This document shows positions 11,831 to 23,439 of a DNA stretch of 64,000 bases, piece after piece (position 1 is the first letter of the stretch; each line of letters begins with the position of its first letter). A program made the translations under genes and the position numbers. The notes below the pieces were generated by a model. It searched no databases and was not told the origin of the DNA. It saw only the letters and a list, made by a program, of their open reading frames with translations. Source of the stretch: Uranotaenia lowii (Eukaryota > Arthropoda > Insecta > Diptera > Culicidae); contig NC_073691.1 of NCBI RefSeq assembly GCF_029784155.1, positions 96,027,617 through 96,091,616 of the forward strand. The letters are read 5' to 3'.

Positions 11831-12084
11831 AAAAGGAAGTTCAAATTTTCTTTTTACCTCGAAGGTGCTCCATTAGAGCGGCTCTCAGTTGGTTCTCAAA
11901 GTGGTCCATTTCGATGACTAGCGGAAATTTCACAAATAAACAATCGTGAGCCAAAACAAGAAAGTGACAAAATGAAATGTTTCGGTTCTAGATTTTATGC
12001 ACTGAAATATTTCTTATCGAGAAATATTTCCGATGCATTAAAAAATTAAAAACTGAATCCTTATTTTTAATGACTGCAATAATA

Positions 12085-12560
12085 AACACAAAGAACACTG
12101 TTGGTGTTAAAATATATTCAAGACAATCATAAAAAAATTTTGATTTTTTTAAATTCAGTTATCAGTCTAGGAAAAGAAGCACAAAATGCAAATCAAATTA
12201 ACACCTTGTAAATCTCGTTTCCATATGCAGGAATAAGATTGTTTTGCATCACACGTATGTTAATTATAATTTTATCCAAAATTTCATTTTTATGATTTCA
12301 GTTTTTGTTGCCCCTAAATGTATGCAGCACCCTTATGAAATTTTCAAAAAAAACCTAAAATTACTGAAATTGGTGTGTTATGCGTTATGGCATCACAAAT
12401 CTATCAAAAATTAGAAATTTTCAAAAGTTTCCATAAGATTGTTCATTGAAACAAAGTTTGTTGCAAATAGCTTCAATTTTATGTTCTTCATAGGACGGAA
12501 TTACGTCTATTTTCAGAAACTAAATGTGTCAAAAAAAATCTATCCATACACAAATATTCG
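12085..12560 (-). mobile_element. MITE family F fragment
   Basis: Contains the family F core words in order: aaatgcaaatcaa, taaatctcgtttccatatg, ttgttttgcatcac, cccctaaatgtatgcagcac and taaaattactgaaattgg. Both terminal repeats are missing or decayed. Confidence 0.7.
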
Positions 12561-13755
12561 ATGCAAACAGCTACAACATATTCCCTCTTATTGAGATCGT
12601 TTTATTGTGTACTTACCAAAAGGCTTTAAATCTCTAGATTTAAAAATGCTTGCATGCCTTTAATTTCAACATTTAAAAAATCCTGGATGTCTTGAAAACT
12701 CTCGCTATAATCAAATTATTCTCGATGAAAAATGCTTAAGATGATGGCCATGATTTGTCAGTTGATTCAGATCAATTTTATTTCAAAAATGACACAAATT
12801 GTTATGTATTTAACGATAAAATTCTAGAAAATATAAGTTTTACATAATAACTTATAATTTGCCATTTTGTGAAATTTTTGGCTCATCTTATACGGTTTGT
12901 GCACTTATTGGCCCTATTGTATATTAATCAACTTTGTTGGTGTTTTTCAACTCTCCGAAGTTGTCAACAAAACACTACAACATTCCATTTTTGCTGTTAA
13001 AACATCATTTGTCAGGAAACCAGACTTGACGCGGAAGAATGCTCCCCAGCATCAACACGGGAGGAGAAAACAAAAAAAAAAACAACCGGAGCAAAATAAC
13101 ATCTTCTTCCTGCAGCAGCAGATCGGAAGGAACAGATTGAAAAATGCAAGCAGAAAAAAAGATGAATGATGATAAGCGAAATCATTGGCAGCAGTTCTGT
13201 CTCTGTGTTGTCCTGGGCTGAGATTGGAGTGAGAGATGTCTACGAAAGTGATTTCAGCATCAGCATCCAAACGGAAGTCTATGGAAATGCCGCTCAAAAT
13301 TAACTGTCAAAGACAGATAGCATACACACAGATCTAGCTAGCTAGCTGGGCAGATGGTCATTTCGATGGAGGCGTCACGTGAAAAATGAGCCTTCCGGTT
13401 TGGACTTTCGCTGACTTCCAGAATCCAGGGAGGGTAGTAAGAATTTTCTCTTTGCCTAATTTGCACTTTACAAATGGTGAAGCTGATGAAGCAGATGACG
13501 GACAACGGCCGGTTTCAACATTTCAAAATTGATTCGTCTTGCCTTCAAGTACACTGGAACAGAGCACAGCTGCACTCGGTTCAGTCGCTTTTTTGATTTT
13601 TTAAAATGATATATTGAAGTTTTAATAATTTTCAATAGTCTTAACAATCCTGAATTATTGTTCTAGTTAAGTCTATTCCTTATCTTTGAAATTATATGAT
13701 TTTTCACGGAAGCATTTGATTGTAAACATTCAGGCGTTTTCCAACTGAGAGAATA
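12561..13755. other. Unassigned; GC-richer non-repetitive patch at 12990-13590
   Basis: The patch between about 12990 and 13590 is richer in G+C than its flanks and matches none of the repeat families in this window. It contains purine-rich text and a (tagc)n run near 13333. It might hold regulatory or untranslated sequence, but no start, splice pair or protein similarity supports that. Confidence 0.3.
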
Positions 13756-14605
13756 CCGTCAAACGAGGCATCATGCAACAGCAGTGTTAGATGCAACATT
13801 TGTAAACCAATACACTTTTTCAATTTTTATTTCGATAAAATGTAAGAAAGTTATTTAATGATAACAAAATTATGATAACATAGTTTCTTACATTGTGAGA
13901 TAGTTTTTTGAAGATATTGACTCTCATAGAAAATTTTAAAATCGAGCAAAAGATCTAAAAAAATTTACATTTACCCAAGTTTACCCAGTATGACGGATTG
14001 GCTGGTATCTCCTAGGGTTTACTTTTATTATTCCATACCAACACTGTTGGTGGAAAAATATTTTTCGGACGATCACCATTTTTTTTAAATAAATATTTTT
14101 ATAACTCCGTTATTAGGCTGGGCTTAAATACATCAAAATGAAAATCAAAGATTGACCTGTTAAATATCGTTTTCATATGCTGGAATATGACTGTTATGCA
14201 TCAAGCGTTTATTAATTTCAAAATTTCATCCATCCGAACATTAATTTCTATGTTTTCAGCCAGTAGAACTTTTTATAGTAATTTTACCCCTAAATGTATG
14301 CAGCACTCTTATGATGTTTCCTTCAAATCTTTTTTGACAGAAACATGTAAAAAATAATTCGACCGAAACCAAAAATTACTGCAATTGGTGCTTTATGCTC
14401 TATGATATCACAAATTTTTCAAAAACTATAAATTTTCAAATGTTTTCATTTGATTTTTCATTAAAAACAATGCAACTTTGCAACTTTTTCTTAGTAGAGT
14501 GAAAATCGCATGTTTTTGTAATTTTGAAAATAACCGGTAACCAATATTTTTTTCTGACTAGGTCAATTTGATGTCCCGCCAACCTTAAAACTTTTGGAAT
14601 TTAAA
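13756..14605. mobile_element. MITE family F, one terminus kept
   Basis: Left terminus CCGTCAAACGAGGCATCATG follows a TA (13754-13755), then the family F body (cagtatgacggattgg, aacactgttggtgg, aaatgtatgcagcac). The right terminus expected from the copy at 54468-55419 is not present; similarity fades near 14600. Confidence 0.75.
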
Positions 14606-15147
14606 ATGTGAAAAGAAAGATAAGGAAGTTAGACTGCCAGATGAAGTCCTACGCTTAACCTAAAGGAAATTTTCGACTGCAATTTGAATTATCATAAAGG
14701 CAATTCAAATAACTTCTTTTGTATGATAAACATTCCCATAGAGTAGAAAATTTTGAAAATTTAAGGGCGTTTTTGACGTTTTTCCCAAACCATCAACAAA
14801 TATATTGTTTTCTGGGTTTATGTTCGATGTTTGAGCTTATTATTATTTCTGTTAATCTTATTAACCCTCTCCGCTTAACCCTTCCGCTTTTATCAAAATA
14901 TTCATTTCTGGTAAATTCGACCTGTAGTTTGTTGATTTTCTTCTGGCAAATGTTGATCGATTTTGATGATTCATTAGGTAGGTAATTCATTGAAAAACTT
15001 AACAGGAGAGGATTATCCGATAGAAAAAAATCTTACTTGAAAAAAATACATCTAATTATTGCTTTGCTTCGCTGTATCTCATTTTTCAATAATCCAATAT
15101 TATAAATTTAAATTTTAGTTTTTTCGTTAATCTGATTATCATTTTCA
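14606..15147. other. AT-rich stretch, nothing recognised
   Basis: No supported feature; the opposing short frames near 14719-14990 show no recognisable protein. Confidence 0.35.
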
Positions 15148-17106
15148 TCTATATATATAAAAATGAATGTTTGTCTGTCTGTCTGTTCCCTATAGACTCG
15201 GAAACTACTGAACCGATCATCGTCAAAATTGGCATCTGAGGGTTTTTGAGGCCGGGGATGGTTTCTGTAATAGTCAAAACTCCATCCGACTTAAGGAAGG
15301 GGGGCCTTCCATACAAAATTTGTAGTTTTTCGAACCAAATTAAAGTCATGACATCCATTTTCTCGAGATTTTTTCTTCCTTTGGGCGGTTTGTTTTTCGT
15401 CTCCAAGGTCGAGGCGTCGCGAGCCAACGTCGCAAAAGGATAGTAACCCTGGCATAGCATACTGATCAGTGGAAATATTTTGGCGCGTATTTCTCAACCA
15501 AGCATATTTTCTTTGAGGGGTTAGTTTTTCGTCTCCATGGGCGAGCAAACGACGTTGCAAGAGGATAGTAACCAAAGCACACTGTTCATTGATTGCTGGA
15601 AAATTTAACAATAAGGCGCCTGTTTCTCAAACACGTGGGGGCGATATGCAACCTAGATGTGTATTTTTTTCTTGCTATATACAGCAAGTGGTAATAAATG
15701 ACGGATTGGTTTTTTATCAATCGAATCAAAACCAATTGAAAGATTTACAAAAATACTTCCATATTTAGTTCGTGTTAATGTAGGTAACATTCGACTTTTC
15801 ATTCAAGGAACATTAGAACATGTTCAAACGTTCAACTTTTCCTGTTAAAAAAATTAAAAATTATGTTTTCTTCTAGATATTGTTACTTCGGCCCAGATAC
15901 ACAACTGAAACGAATTTAGAAATGAAAATGGGAGCTTTTTATTTTAAATAATTCTGAAAAAACCATCGTACTTTTTGCTTACATACCAATTTAAGTACGT
16001 ACTTAACATGAAAAGTGTTTTTGTGTTACATGGCTGCATAAAAGAGACTTTTCTTCCGCTTCATTTTTGAAAAGCGAAACTTTAGAACTGATATTCAAAT
16101 GGACGCAAAATTTTTAAGAGAAATTTTTAGTATACCCTTAAAGTGTTAAAAACAATATTCTTTTCTGTCAACTTACACGGTGGGGCAAGGGCAAACGTCG
16201 AACTTTTAAGAAATTCATCTTCAAAATGATTCAATATTTTGGAAAGACCAGGAGGGGTATTCCGAATGTTGAAACTGAAGCGGATATTGAAAATTCTTAA
16301 ATGTTTTTGTAAATGAAGGTCATTCCCTTTGAACAGCATTCTTAAAAAGTGAAGTAAAAACATAAATTTTAGACTGCAGGAATACTGCAGATATATTAGT
16401 GAAACTTGATAGAACAAAAAACAGGAATACGTATATAATCCATTTTAAAGCCATTACTCTGACGCATCTGTAAATAAGCTTTGCATTGCCCCAATATACG
16501 GGACAAATGTAAACTTTGAAATTTGTTTTTGCCAACATTAATGAATATTTGACTTTCAAAGAGAAAATAAAAAAAAACGCTGAGAACTTATTTAGTGATG
16601 CAACTGAATTTTTTTTAAATATTTATATTTTTACCGTAGTAAATTTTAAAAAAAACAAAGAAATTTGCACTGTATTTAATACATAACTAATTTAATATAT
16701 TTTTCATTACCTTTATAAGTGCTGTTTGGGTATCGAGCCGGTTAAATTTGCCTACCTTCTTCAAGCAGTGGGGGACAAAATTGAAAAAAGATGGGAGAGC
16801 TCCCATGTAAATTTAAGATAAAGAGCTTTTCAAAGAAGGGACCATATTAAAAAGGTTTTTTTGGGTACAGAATACAAATTTCATATCTTGAAAAACCAGT
16901 TTAGAGATCAAGTTTCAGTAAATAATATTTACCATCTTTGAATTGTAATTCAGAACTGCAGCTGCAGCTTCCACTTCAAAGATATTGGTTCTGAAGTATG
17001 ATGAGGTTTGATTTAAAAAAATGCTCTCTAAAATCTAAATTTGAATAAATTTTTACAAATTACAATCATTTCCAGAAGGTGTAGCAAAGCACACCGGGTC
17101 AGCTAG
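15148..17106 (+). mobile_element. Non-autonomous Helitron, precise ends
   Basis: Starts with TC (TCTATATATATAAAAATGAA) and ends GGGTCAGCTAG. The preceding base is A and the following base is T, as expected for Helitron insertion between A and T without target duplication. Just before the end, GGTGT-A-GC-AAA-GC-ACACC (17078-17095) can fold into the short 3' hairpin that marks Helitron ends. The 5' part carries an imperfect tandem duplication (about 15370-15470 and 15505-15640, each with TTTTTCGTCTCC and GGATAGTAACC). No Rep/helicase frame is present. A diverged MITE B sits inside at about 15800-16650. Confidence 0.8.
15800..16650. mobile_element. MITE family B, diverged copy nested in the Helitron
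   Basis: Follows the order of the copy at 20653-21619: ttcaacttttcctgttaaaaaaatt, tagatattgtta, cttacacggtggggcaagggcaaacg, a gaagcggatattgaaaattc core, and gatgcaac near the right end. The terminal repeats are eroded. Confidence 0.7.
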
Positions 17107-19103
17107 TAGAAAATATTTGGCTTCTAAAAAATCTCAGTTCTTCATTATGTTGGGATGATGATTAAGATGCTTGGAATCTGCGCTTCGGGTCTTATTGACC
17201 CGAGCAGCTTTGGAAGGTTAGACATTTATTTTGTTTCGTTGAAAAATTAATCTACAGAAATTTAGCCAGGAACTATTGACTGAATCGGAACAATAAGATT
17301 ACCTGTTTCTCATTTTGGTGATTGCATTTTTTCAAAAGTATTTTTTTCAATTGTAATGGTTCGTTACTTGCGGTTCACGGGTAACAAAGAAAAGTTGTTT
17401 CCGAATTTTTAACACTCCTTTATTCGTTCGAAGTTCGGCGAGTTTTAAAAACCTACGACAGAAACATAATGTTGATGAAAATACTAAATTCAAGGTTTCT
17501 TTATCTTACATTTAGTAACTTCTCCTATTCGCTTCCTGCTGTCTCGATTCGTATTAGCTGCCTTCCGCACCTTTAACATTGCTTAATTAATTGACGTTTT
17601 CAACATTTCTCAATGAAATTTCTCACCTCTACTCAACTGGTTGTACTTAGTTAGAGTGTCTCCTAAACCAGCGCGTATCAGCAATATTGCCCTAAATTAA
17701 GAGGTTCCAAATTATTCAAACCGCACTTAGAACACTGATAATACTCCTACCTTTGCTCAAGCGACCTCACTTAACTTCCGTACTATTGCAACTAGTTCGC
17801 ACTTTAAGCCTAAGCTCGTTCTTTTAGGACGAATCTTTACAAAAGTAGATTCTTATGCTTCAAACAACTTCACACCTAACGCGAATTTATTGTTGTTTTG
17901 TTATTGTTTATTTTCGTCCTACGACTTTCCCGCCGAATAAACCGCTTTCTTTTCTCTCGCTCTTTTCCCTGTGTGAAAACCGTTATCAACTTGAGTGCGT
18001 TCAGTGCTGCCCGTTCAGTAGCTCCGTTCAGTAACTGGTTCTCAATAAGTATGATTCTGTTTAATAAATCCAGTTTCGTTGTATTTTTGCTGAACATGCT
18101 TGATTTGGCTACTTTGAAATATTTCACCGCTGATGGTTCAAATGTATAAAAACTTGCACACAGGTTTGATTAATAACAGCATATCTTTATGAGCTTTCTA
18201 TAAAAGCGCCTGCTAGGTATGCTAACAGTAAAGCTTGAAAAGCTAATCATTTTATAGATTTTGTAAGGCGCAAGATTTTAATTTTTTTTTCTTCAAAAAT
18301 ATAAGATTTAGTACTTAAACATATGTTTGTGTGTTGAAAATTTAAAAATTTCGCTGTAATAATAAAGAAATTTAAACTGCGCAAATAGTAACTGGTATCA
18401 TTTGTGAGTTTTAGAAAACAAAACTATCAAAAAAAATCTCGCAAAACTAGAATTTCAATATTCTTTTCCGCACAAAGAAAATAAATTGATACTAGAATTA
18501 AAATCGTCAAGATGTTTTAAAGTGTATTCTACAAATCAGGGTGGATAAAAATCAAAAACTTAAAAACTGTTTTCAGATTTTTTATTGTAAACAGGTTTTT
18601 TTTTTAAACTGATTTTTGGGGTAAACATTTTATCATTCAATGATTATTTCATCATACGATAAAGCTGAGTTATTGAAATTATTATATTATCCTCGCCAAT
18701 CACAACTTTTGGAATATTCACTAGGTCAGAAAAATACTCAATCCAAATTCACTGACATTTATTTATCTATTGTATTCATTGAGTTTTCTTAAATCTTTAA
18801 TTTATTTATATAAAGCCTAACTGGCTAGTAATTTAATCAAATCCAACCTGTAATAAATCGTAGCCAAAAATAAAATTGATTGTGCTCCTTCCGTTGATCA
18901 ATATACAAGTATCAATGTTAAATCACTTTTTTTATATCCTACGACCATTTAATTGATCAATTTGAATTTTTAAGCACATAATAAAAATATTAAAATATAC
19001 GAACATCTTTGTTTGGCGTAAAAGAATATAGGGTAATCAAAATGAGGCACATTTTTGAGTTTTGTAAATTTATCAAAAAAAAATCTTACAAAGTACACTT
19101 TTA
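17107..19103. other. Unassigned; possible LTR-like leader at 17350-18165
   Basis: The sector 17350-18165 is less AT-rich than its flanks. On the minus strand it has an AATAAATTCG word and text resembling an LTR/leader, but I could not find TG...CA ends with a matching target duplication. 18166-19103 is plain AT-rich DNA. Confidence 0.25.
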
Positions 19104-20085
19104 TCTGGTCGGGGTTCGACCAGACCGAACTGAACGCCATAAACTTGATTTCGAGAAAATCGAGTTCAAAGTTCCCAGCCCCACCAAATGATACCATTTT
19201 ATTAGATATCTCATTTAATCATTTCAACATCACATTTAGACTCTTATAAAGCCGTCGAGGCTATACTGGTCGATTTCCGATCACACAATAAGCCGAAAAC
19301 TGAATTTTAATAGCAATATGTTTGCACCCAGTTCACTCTGGTCGAACCAAAATGTTTAAAAAAATGCCATGCGCTATGATGTGACTCGGCAATTTGTTCT
19401 AAACGTAGGAGCCTACTCATAGGCGCTTTACGAACAGCACCCAACGAGTATAGCTGATGCTTGGAAAATGTTTTTTTTCGTTGAGCCAGAGTGAACCGAG
19501 CCATACAAATTTCACACTTTTGAAATCCGGAATATCTTTGATTGTTACTTACCGGTTGCGTTCTGAACTACAGTAAGCAATAAAATAAAGTATCTTTTAT
19601 CGTTAAATGTTAAAAATTCTAACATCCTCTTGAGTAAATTGAAAAACAAAACTCAAGGGATTCGGTTCAGTCTGGCGGAGCGAAATTTTAACAAATGCTT
19701 ACAATCCGAAATAATATGTTTTTAGCCACGGGAACGTTTTTAATTGTTTTATTTATCAGATTTTAGTTCGTGACGAGCCAAAGAACTGTTTTGAATCGAA
19801 AAAACCATCACATAACATTATTTCGCACAAATTTCAGTGTTCATTACCGAAACAGACATTTTGTCTTTACCTCTAAGGTGGCTCTCAGTTCACTTTGGCG
19901 CAACGCATTTTTGCCATTTCCACTGTCTGCAACATTGAAATTTTCTTATAAAATCAGAAAAAAAAAGGAAAAATCTTCTGATTTTCATTGGACACGTAGT
20001 TTATCATGTTTCGCATCCGTTGCAATAGATAACTCAATTTTTTTCAAATTGGCGCTCAGTTCGGTCTGGTCGAATCCAGATTCTG
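19104..20085. mobile_element. MITE family D (TA-flanked, GTTCGACCAGACC word)
   Basis: TA at 19102-19103 and 20086-20087. The terminal word GTTCGACCAGACCGAACTGA (from about 19113) is mirrored at 20051-20076. Degenerate copies of AGTTCACTCTGGTCGAACC occur at about 19329-19348, 19484-19500, 19672-19683 and 19880-19906 in both orientations. No coding capacity. Confidence 0.75.
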
Positions 20086-20546
20086 TATAATCGTCAATAC
20101 GCTACGTTACAAATATTTTTATATTGAGTTTTAAGGCTATTGACACTAGATGGCAGGAGCCTCCAATGATTTAAACTAATGGTCGGAAAATCGCTCAAGA
20201 AAAGCAATCAGGAATGGTTTCTAGCTAGAATGATGCTTCCTCCGAGTGCTGTGATACGCACGTGGTAAAAGTATCCATTGAACATATGTCGAAAATCAAC
20301 ACTAACTTGATACAAGAAGATATACCATGCCCCATCGGAGGCTACCGTTGCTATTCGTCACGTGGCTAATCGACGGTGATCGACATACTTGGTGATACAT
20401 TTTGAACGTCGCTCCCTCAATCATTCCCGAACAACTATCCTCGCATCATTGTTGATTATGCTCGTTATTGATAGACGATCATTAATGTTTCAAAAGGAAA
20501 AATCTGAATAAATACCAGGACCACATGTTAAAAAAAGCTGTAGCAC

Positions 20547-21912
20547 ATGCTGGACAGTTCATTGCGGTTACCTAGTCCTGATTTTGTCCTTCTAGGCAAA
20601 GCGAAAAATAAAAAATCATCTGATAGCCTACATAGATCGCTCAGAACTGATATAAGGTACACCGGGGCAAGTGCAAACGATCAACTTTCCTCTGTTACAA
20701 AAAAATTAAAAAATATTTCTTCTTCTAGAAGTTGTTATTGTTGTTCAAACCAACAATCTGACATAGATAAACTAAACTTTCTTTCAATTATTCACTAAAA
20801 ACACGGCACTGTTTGATTACACACGAATTCAAGTACGTACTAGACATGAAAAGTGTGTTTTTGTTTTGCTTTTTTTGGCTACAAAAAAGGGCATTCAAAT
20901 CCGATTTTTCGTCGAAAGGTAAGTGTTTGGGACTGATATTCAGGTGAAAGCAGAAAATTTATGAGAAATTTTCAGTAGACCCTAAAAATTGTGAAAATAA
21001 TATTCACTCCTGTCAACCCACACTGCGGGGCAAGTGCAAACGACACTACCGGGGTAAGTGCAAACGCATCTTTAAGCCATGTAACATCAGACATTAAAAA
21101 AATCATCTCAAAAATGGTTCAGCATTATATTAGAGTGGTCAGAATGGGTATCCAAAGTGTTGTATCTGAAGCGGATATTCAAAATTCCGTAATGCCTTGG
21201 CAAATGAAGGTCTTTTGCTTCAAACAACAGTCAGCAAAACTGAAGTTCCAAAAAGTAATTAATATAGCAGAAAAACAGCAAATACATCAAAAAAAGTTGA
21301 TAAAACATATCGGAACATGTATTAAATTCGTTTTAGTAACGATACACTGACGCATCTTTGAATAAGTTTGGAAAAAGCATTGCGTTTGCACTTGCCCCCA
21401 TAAACGGGGCAAGTGCAAACTTAGAAATTTTTTCACAAAAGTGCCGTTACTTTTTATCAACATTTTTTAAATTTTCACTTTCTACGGGAATTTGTTGAGA
21501 ACCATTTTAATGATGCAACGAACGATAATTGATAATTTTTGAAGATTTACATATTTTTCTAGGACATGTGAAAGTTGAACTATGGTGAAAATCGTTTGCA
21601 CTTGCCCCGGTGTACCTTATATCAGTTATGATCCTAAAGGTTGAAAGTCGTCAAGGGAAGGAAATCAGCATAGAGACGTTCGTTGCTGATAGTCTGCGTC
21701 CTTTTTTACCTCATCATGTATCGCAAAAGTGTTTCAAATACGGAAGCGTCGTTGTCATGCATGATTGTTTGTATGATTTGGTTGAAGAAGGAAAATTTGA
21801 CTGCTTTGATTTTTTGGCTCTGAATGTAGTCAAGCATGGCTCGGTGAAAATGATTGAATTTCGGAAGATTGATTTAAACTTTGAAAATATTCAAAATTTA
21901 GATAAATTTTAA
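20547..21912 (+). pseudogene. Decayed coding remnant split by MITE B
   Basis: I do not recognise this protein. Upstream of the MITE, the frame from 20547 reads into RSLRTDI; downstream, a frame runs from about 21630 to the stop ending at 21912 with non-repetitive, gene-like residues (VADSLRPFLPHHV, CFKYGSVVVMHDCLYDL). Removing the 967-bp MITE and one TA places the two parts next to each other, but one further frameshift (a TGA just after the junction) is needed. Codon use is less AT-biased than the surroundings. It could be the 3' end of a retrocopied or transposon-derived gene, or a chance frame. Confidence 0.35.
20653..21619. mobile_element. MITE family B, best copy (GGGGCAAGTGCAAACG word)
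   Basis: The left end TAAGGTACACCGGGGCAAGT and its inverse at the right end are flanked by TA (20651-20652, 21620-21621). The word GGGGCAAGTGCAAACG occurs six times: 20661-20679, 21026-21042, 21049-21066 and 21404-21420 forward, and 21381-21398 and 21592-21611 reverse. A diverged copy lies inside the Helitron. Non-autonomous. Confidence 0.9.
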
Positions 21913-23180
21913 TTAATTATTACGCCCATGTATTCATTGCTGATGAAGAATATTTAAAAAAATGTGTTCTATAAGAATCCAAAAGAATCCATTCATAAAT
22001 ATAAATTAAAAAATAATGAAATTCGAAGCAGGTCTCAAAACCGAGAAAAATAGGAATTTCTATTAAAAACTAAGGAGTTTTAGGAGCATAGGAGCTTAGG
22101 ATTTAGGTTTACCAAAGCGAGAATCAGTGCTATATCAGTGCCCTCAAACCCTCAATCGGTCTCTGCAAAACAAATCATCACACTTCCTTTCCCTTTATCG
22201 ACTACACGGACTTGGCCGGCGTCATTATTGGTTCATATTAAAGATTGAGATTCCCAAAACTGCACAGTGAGATTGTGTTGCTTGTTCCCAGCATATCATT
22301 TGGTTACTGTGCAATATTGATTATATTGGGGAAAAAACAGCTGAAGAATTTTTTTGCCATTTTTTTTTGTAAATTGCGTAACCACAATGGCTTCGACCAT
22401 ATTTTCCCAAATTTTGAAACATATGGGAACAGACTGATTGAAATTGTTCCATAACTAAATTATATGAAAAGTGAAATTTGTTCATTTTTAAGGATTTATT
22501 GTTGTTTTTTCTCAACCACGCCTTAAGAAGGAGTTTATATTTCATACTTGAAATCAGTTTTTCATACAAAACCAAAACGGTGGTAATTCTTCGTAGTAAC
22601 TGCCAATATTTCTTCATGGTCGAAAAACACATGGAACAAGGATTTTTAAGGATACACACATAATTTTTTTTTTCGAAAAAAAGTTCCTTTTTCAGTTTTC
22701 AAAAGTATTTATGAGCGTTATAATAACATTTTTTGGGACATTTTGCACAAAAAATAAGTTAAAATAATGATTGATTTTGGTTTTTAGTAGGGGCTAAAGG
22801 AGGAATCGAATGTTGAATTATTTGATTTCTTTTTATTTTTCACAACTTTTTATCAGGAAAAAAAGGAATGAACTTATTATCGATTCTTGATAAACTATAT
22901 GGTAAAAGTGACGTTTTATTTGCTTAGATTCTTCTCTGAAATCAACTCCAGCTAAGGCTACTTTTGCGAACTTTCAAGTGGATTTTTTTTTTCGTTACAA
23001 GCAGAACCAACTATCACAACCATGATCTTTTCCGTTTTCCTTTTTCAGAGCACGTATTCGAGATTTTTCACAACTTTAGAGCTTAATTGACTCCGGTTGA
23101 GGACATTCTTTCTACTCGCCGCGGTGTTTTTTTGTTTCTGTTTCGCTCCCGCCCGAAGAAATTTAAACAAAATTAAGAAG
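21913..23180. other. AT-rich upstream region of the CAP gene candidate
   Basis: No repeat family of this window was identified here. It would include upstream regulatory DNA of the CAP gene if exon 1 at 23292 is correct. The frames at 22245-22663 overlap on both strands and show no recognisable product. Confidence 0.35.
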
Positions 23181-23185
23181 AAGGA

Positions 23186-23193
23186 TATAAAAA
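23186..23193 (+). promoter_or_regulatory. Possible TATA box of the CAP gene
   Basis: TATAAAAA lies about 105 bp before the candidate start codon at 23292. This would put transcription start near 23216-23222 and give a leader of about 70 nt. In AT-rich DNA this word is common, so the support comes mainly from its position. Confidence 0.3.
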
Positions 23194-23291
23194 ATTGCGG
23201 CACGAGTTGCAAAGTTTTCTCAAGCCATCAATTAGAGGGAAATTCCGGTCGGACGGCAGCGGAAGAGCATAAGCCAACCGAGGGATAAAAA

Positions 23292-23439
23292 ATGGCTCAA
23301 CGCAACAGCAGCAACACCCAGCATAAAAAGTCCAGAAGAAGAAATATATTGAACCTTATTCCGTCGGTTGGCCTATATATGCTCAGCCAGTTGGTCGGGC
23401 TAAGCACCCAGAGCTGCATTAATGGAGGCGTCCTGTTGA
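23292..23439 (+). CDS. Candidate exon 1 of a CAP-superfamily secreted protein
   Basis: ATG at 23292 in a good context (aaaaATGG) opens a 49-codon frame ending at a strong donor (GTAAGTATA at 23440). The encoded N-terminus has a basic cluster (KKSRRR, residues 12-17) followed by a hydrophobic segment (about residues 19-37), fitting a signal peptide with a long n-region or a signal anchor. The exon ends in phase 1. The first CAP-domain exon, at 45746, starts in the matching phase, and no closer signal-peptide exon was found upstream of 45746. That would make intron 1 about 22.3 kb, filled with transposons. Local base composition is less AT-biased than the flanks. The link to the CAP exons is inferred from phase, strand and the need for a signal sequence. 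Confidence 0.55.

Noticed and set aside
17350..18165. Second solo LTR
   Set aside because: It has leader-like text on the minus strand, but I could not find TG...CA ends with matching flanking duplication.
23097..23288. Signal-peptide-like frame ending just before the CAP start codon
   Set aside because: It opens with TTG, not ATG, and has no link to a downstream exon; treated as chance frame in the leader region.
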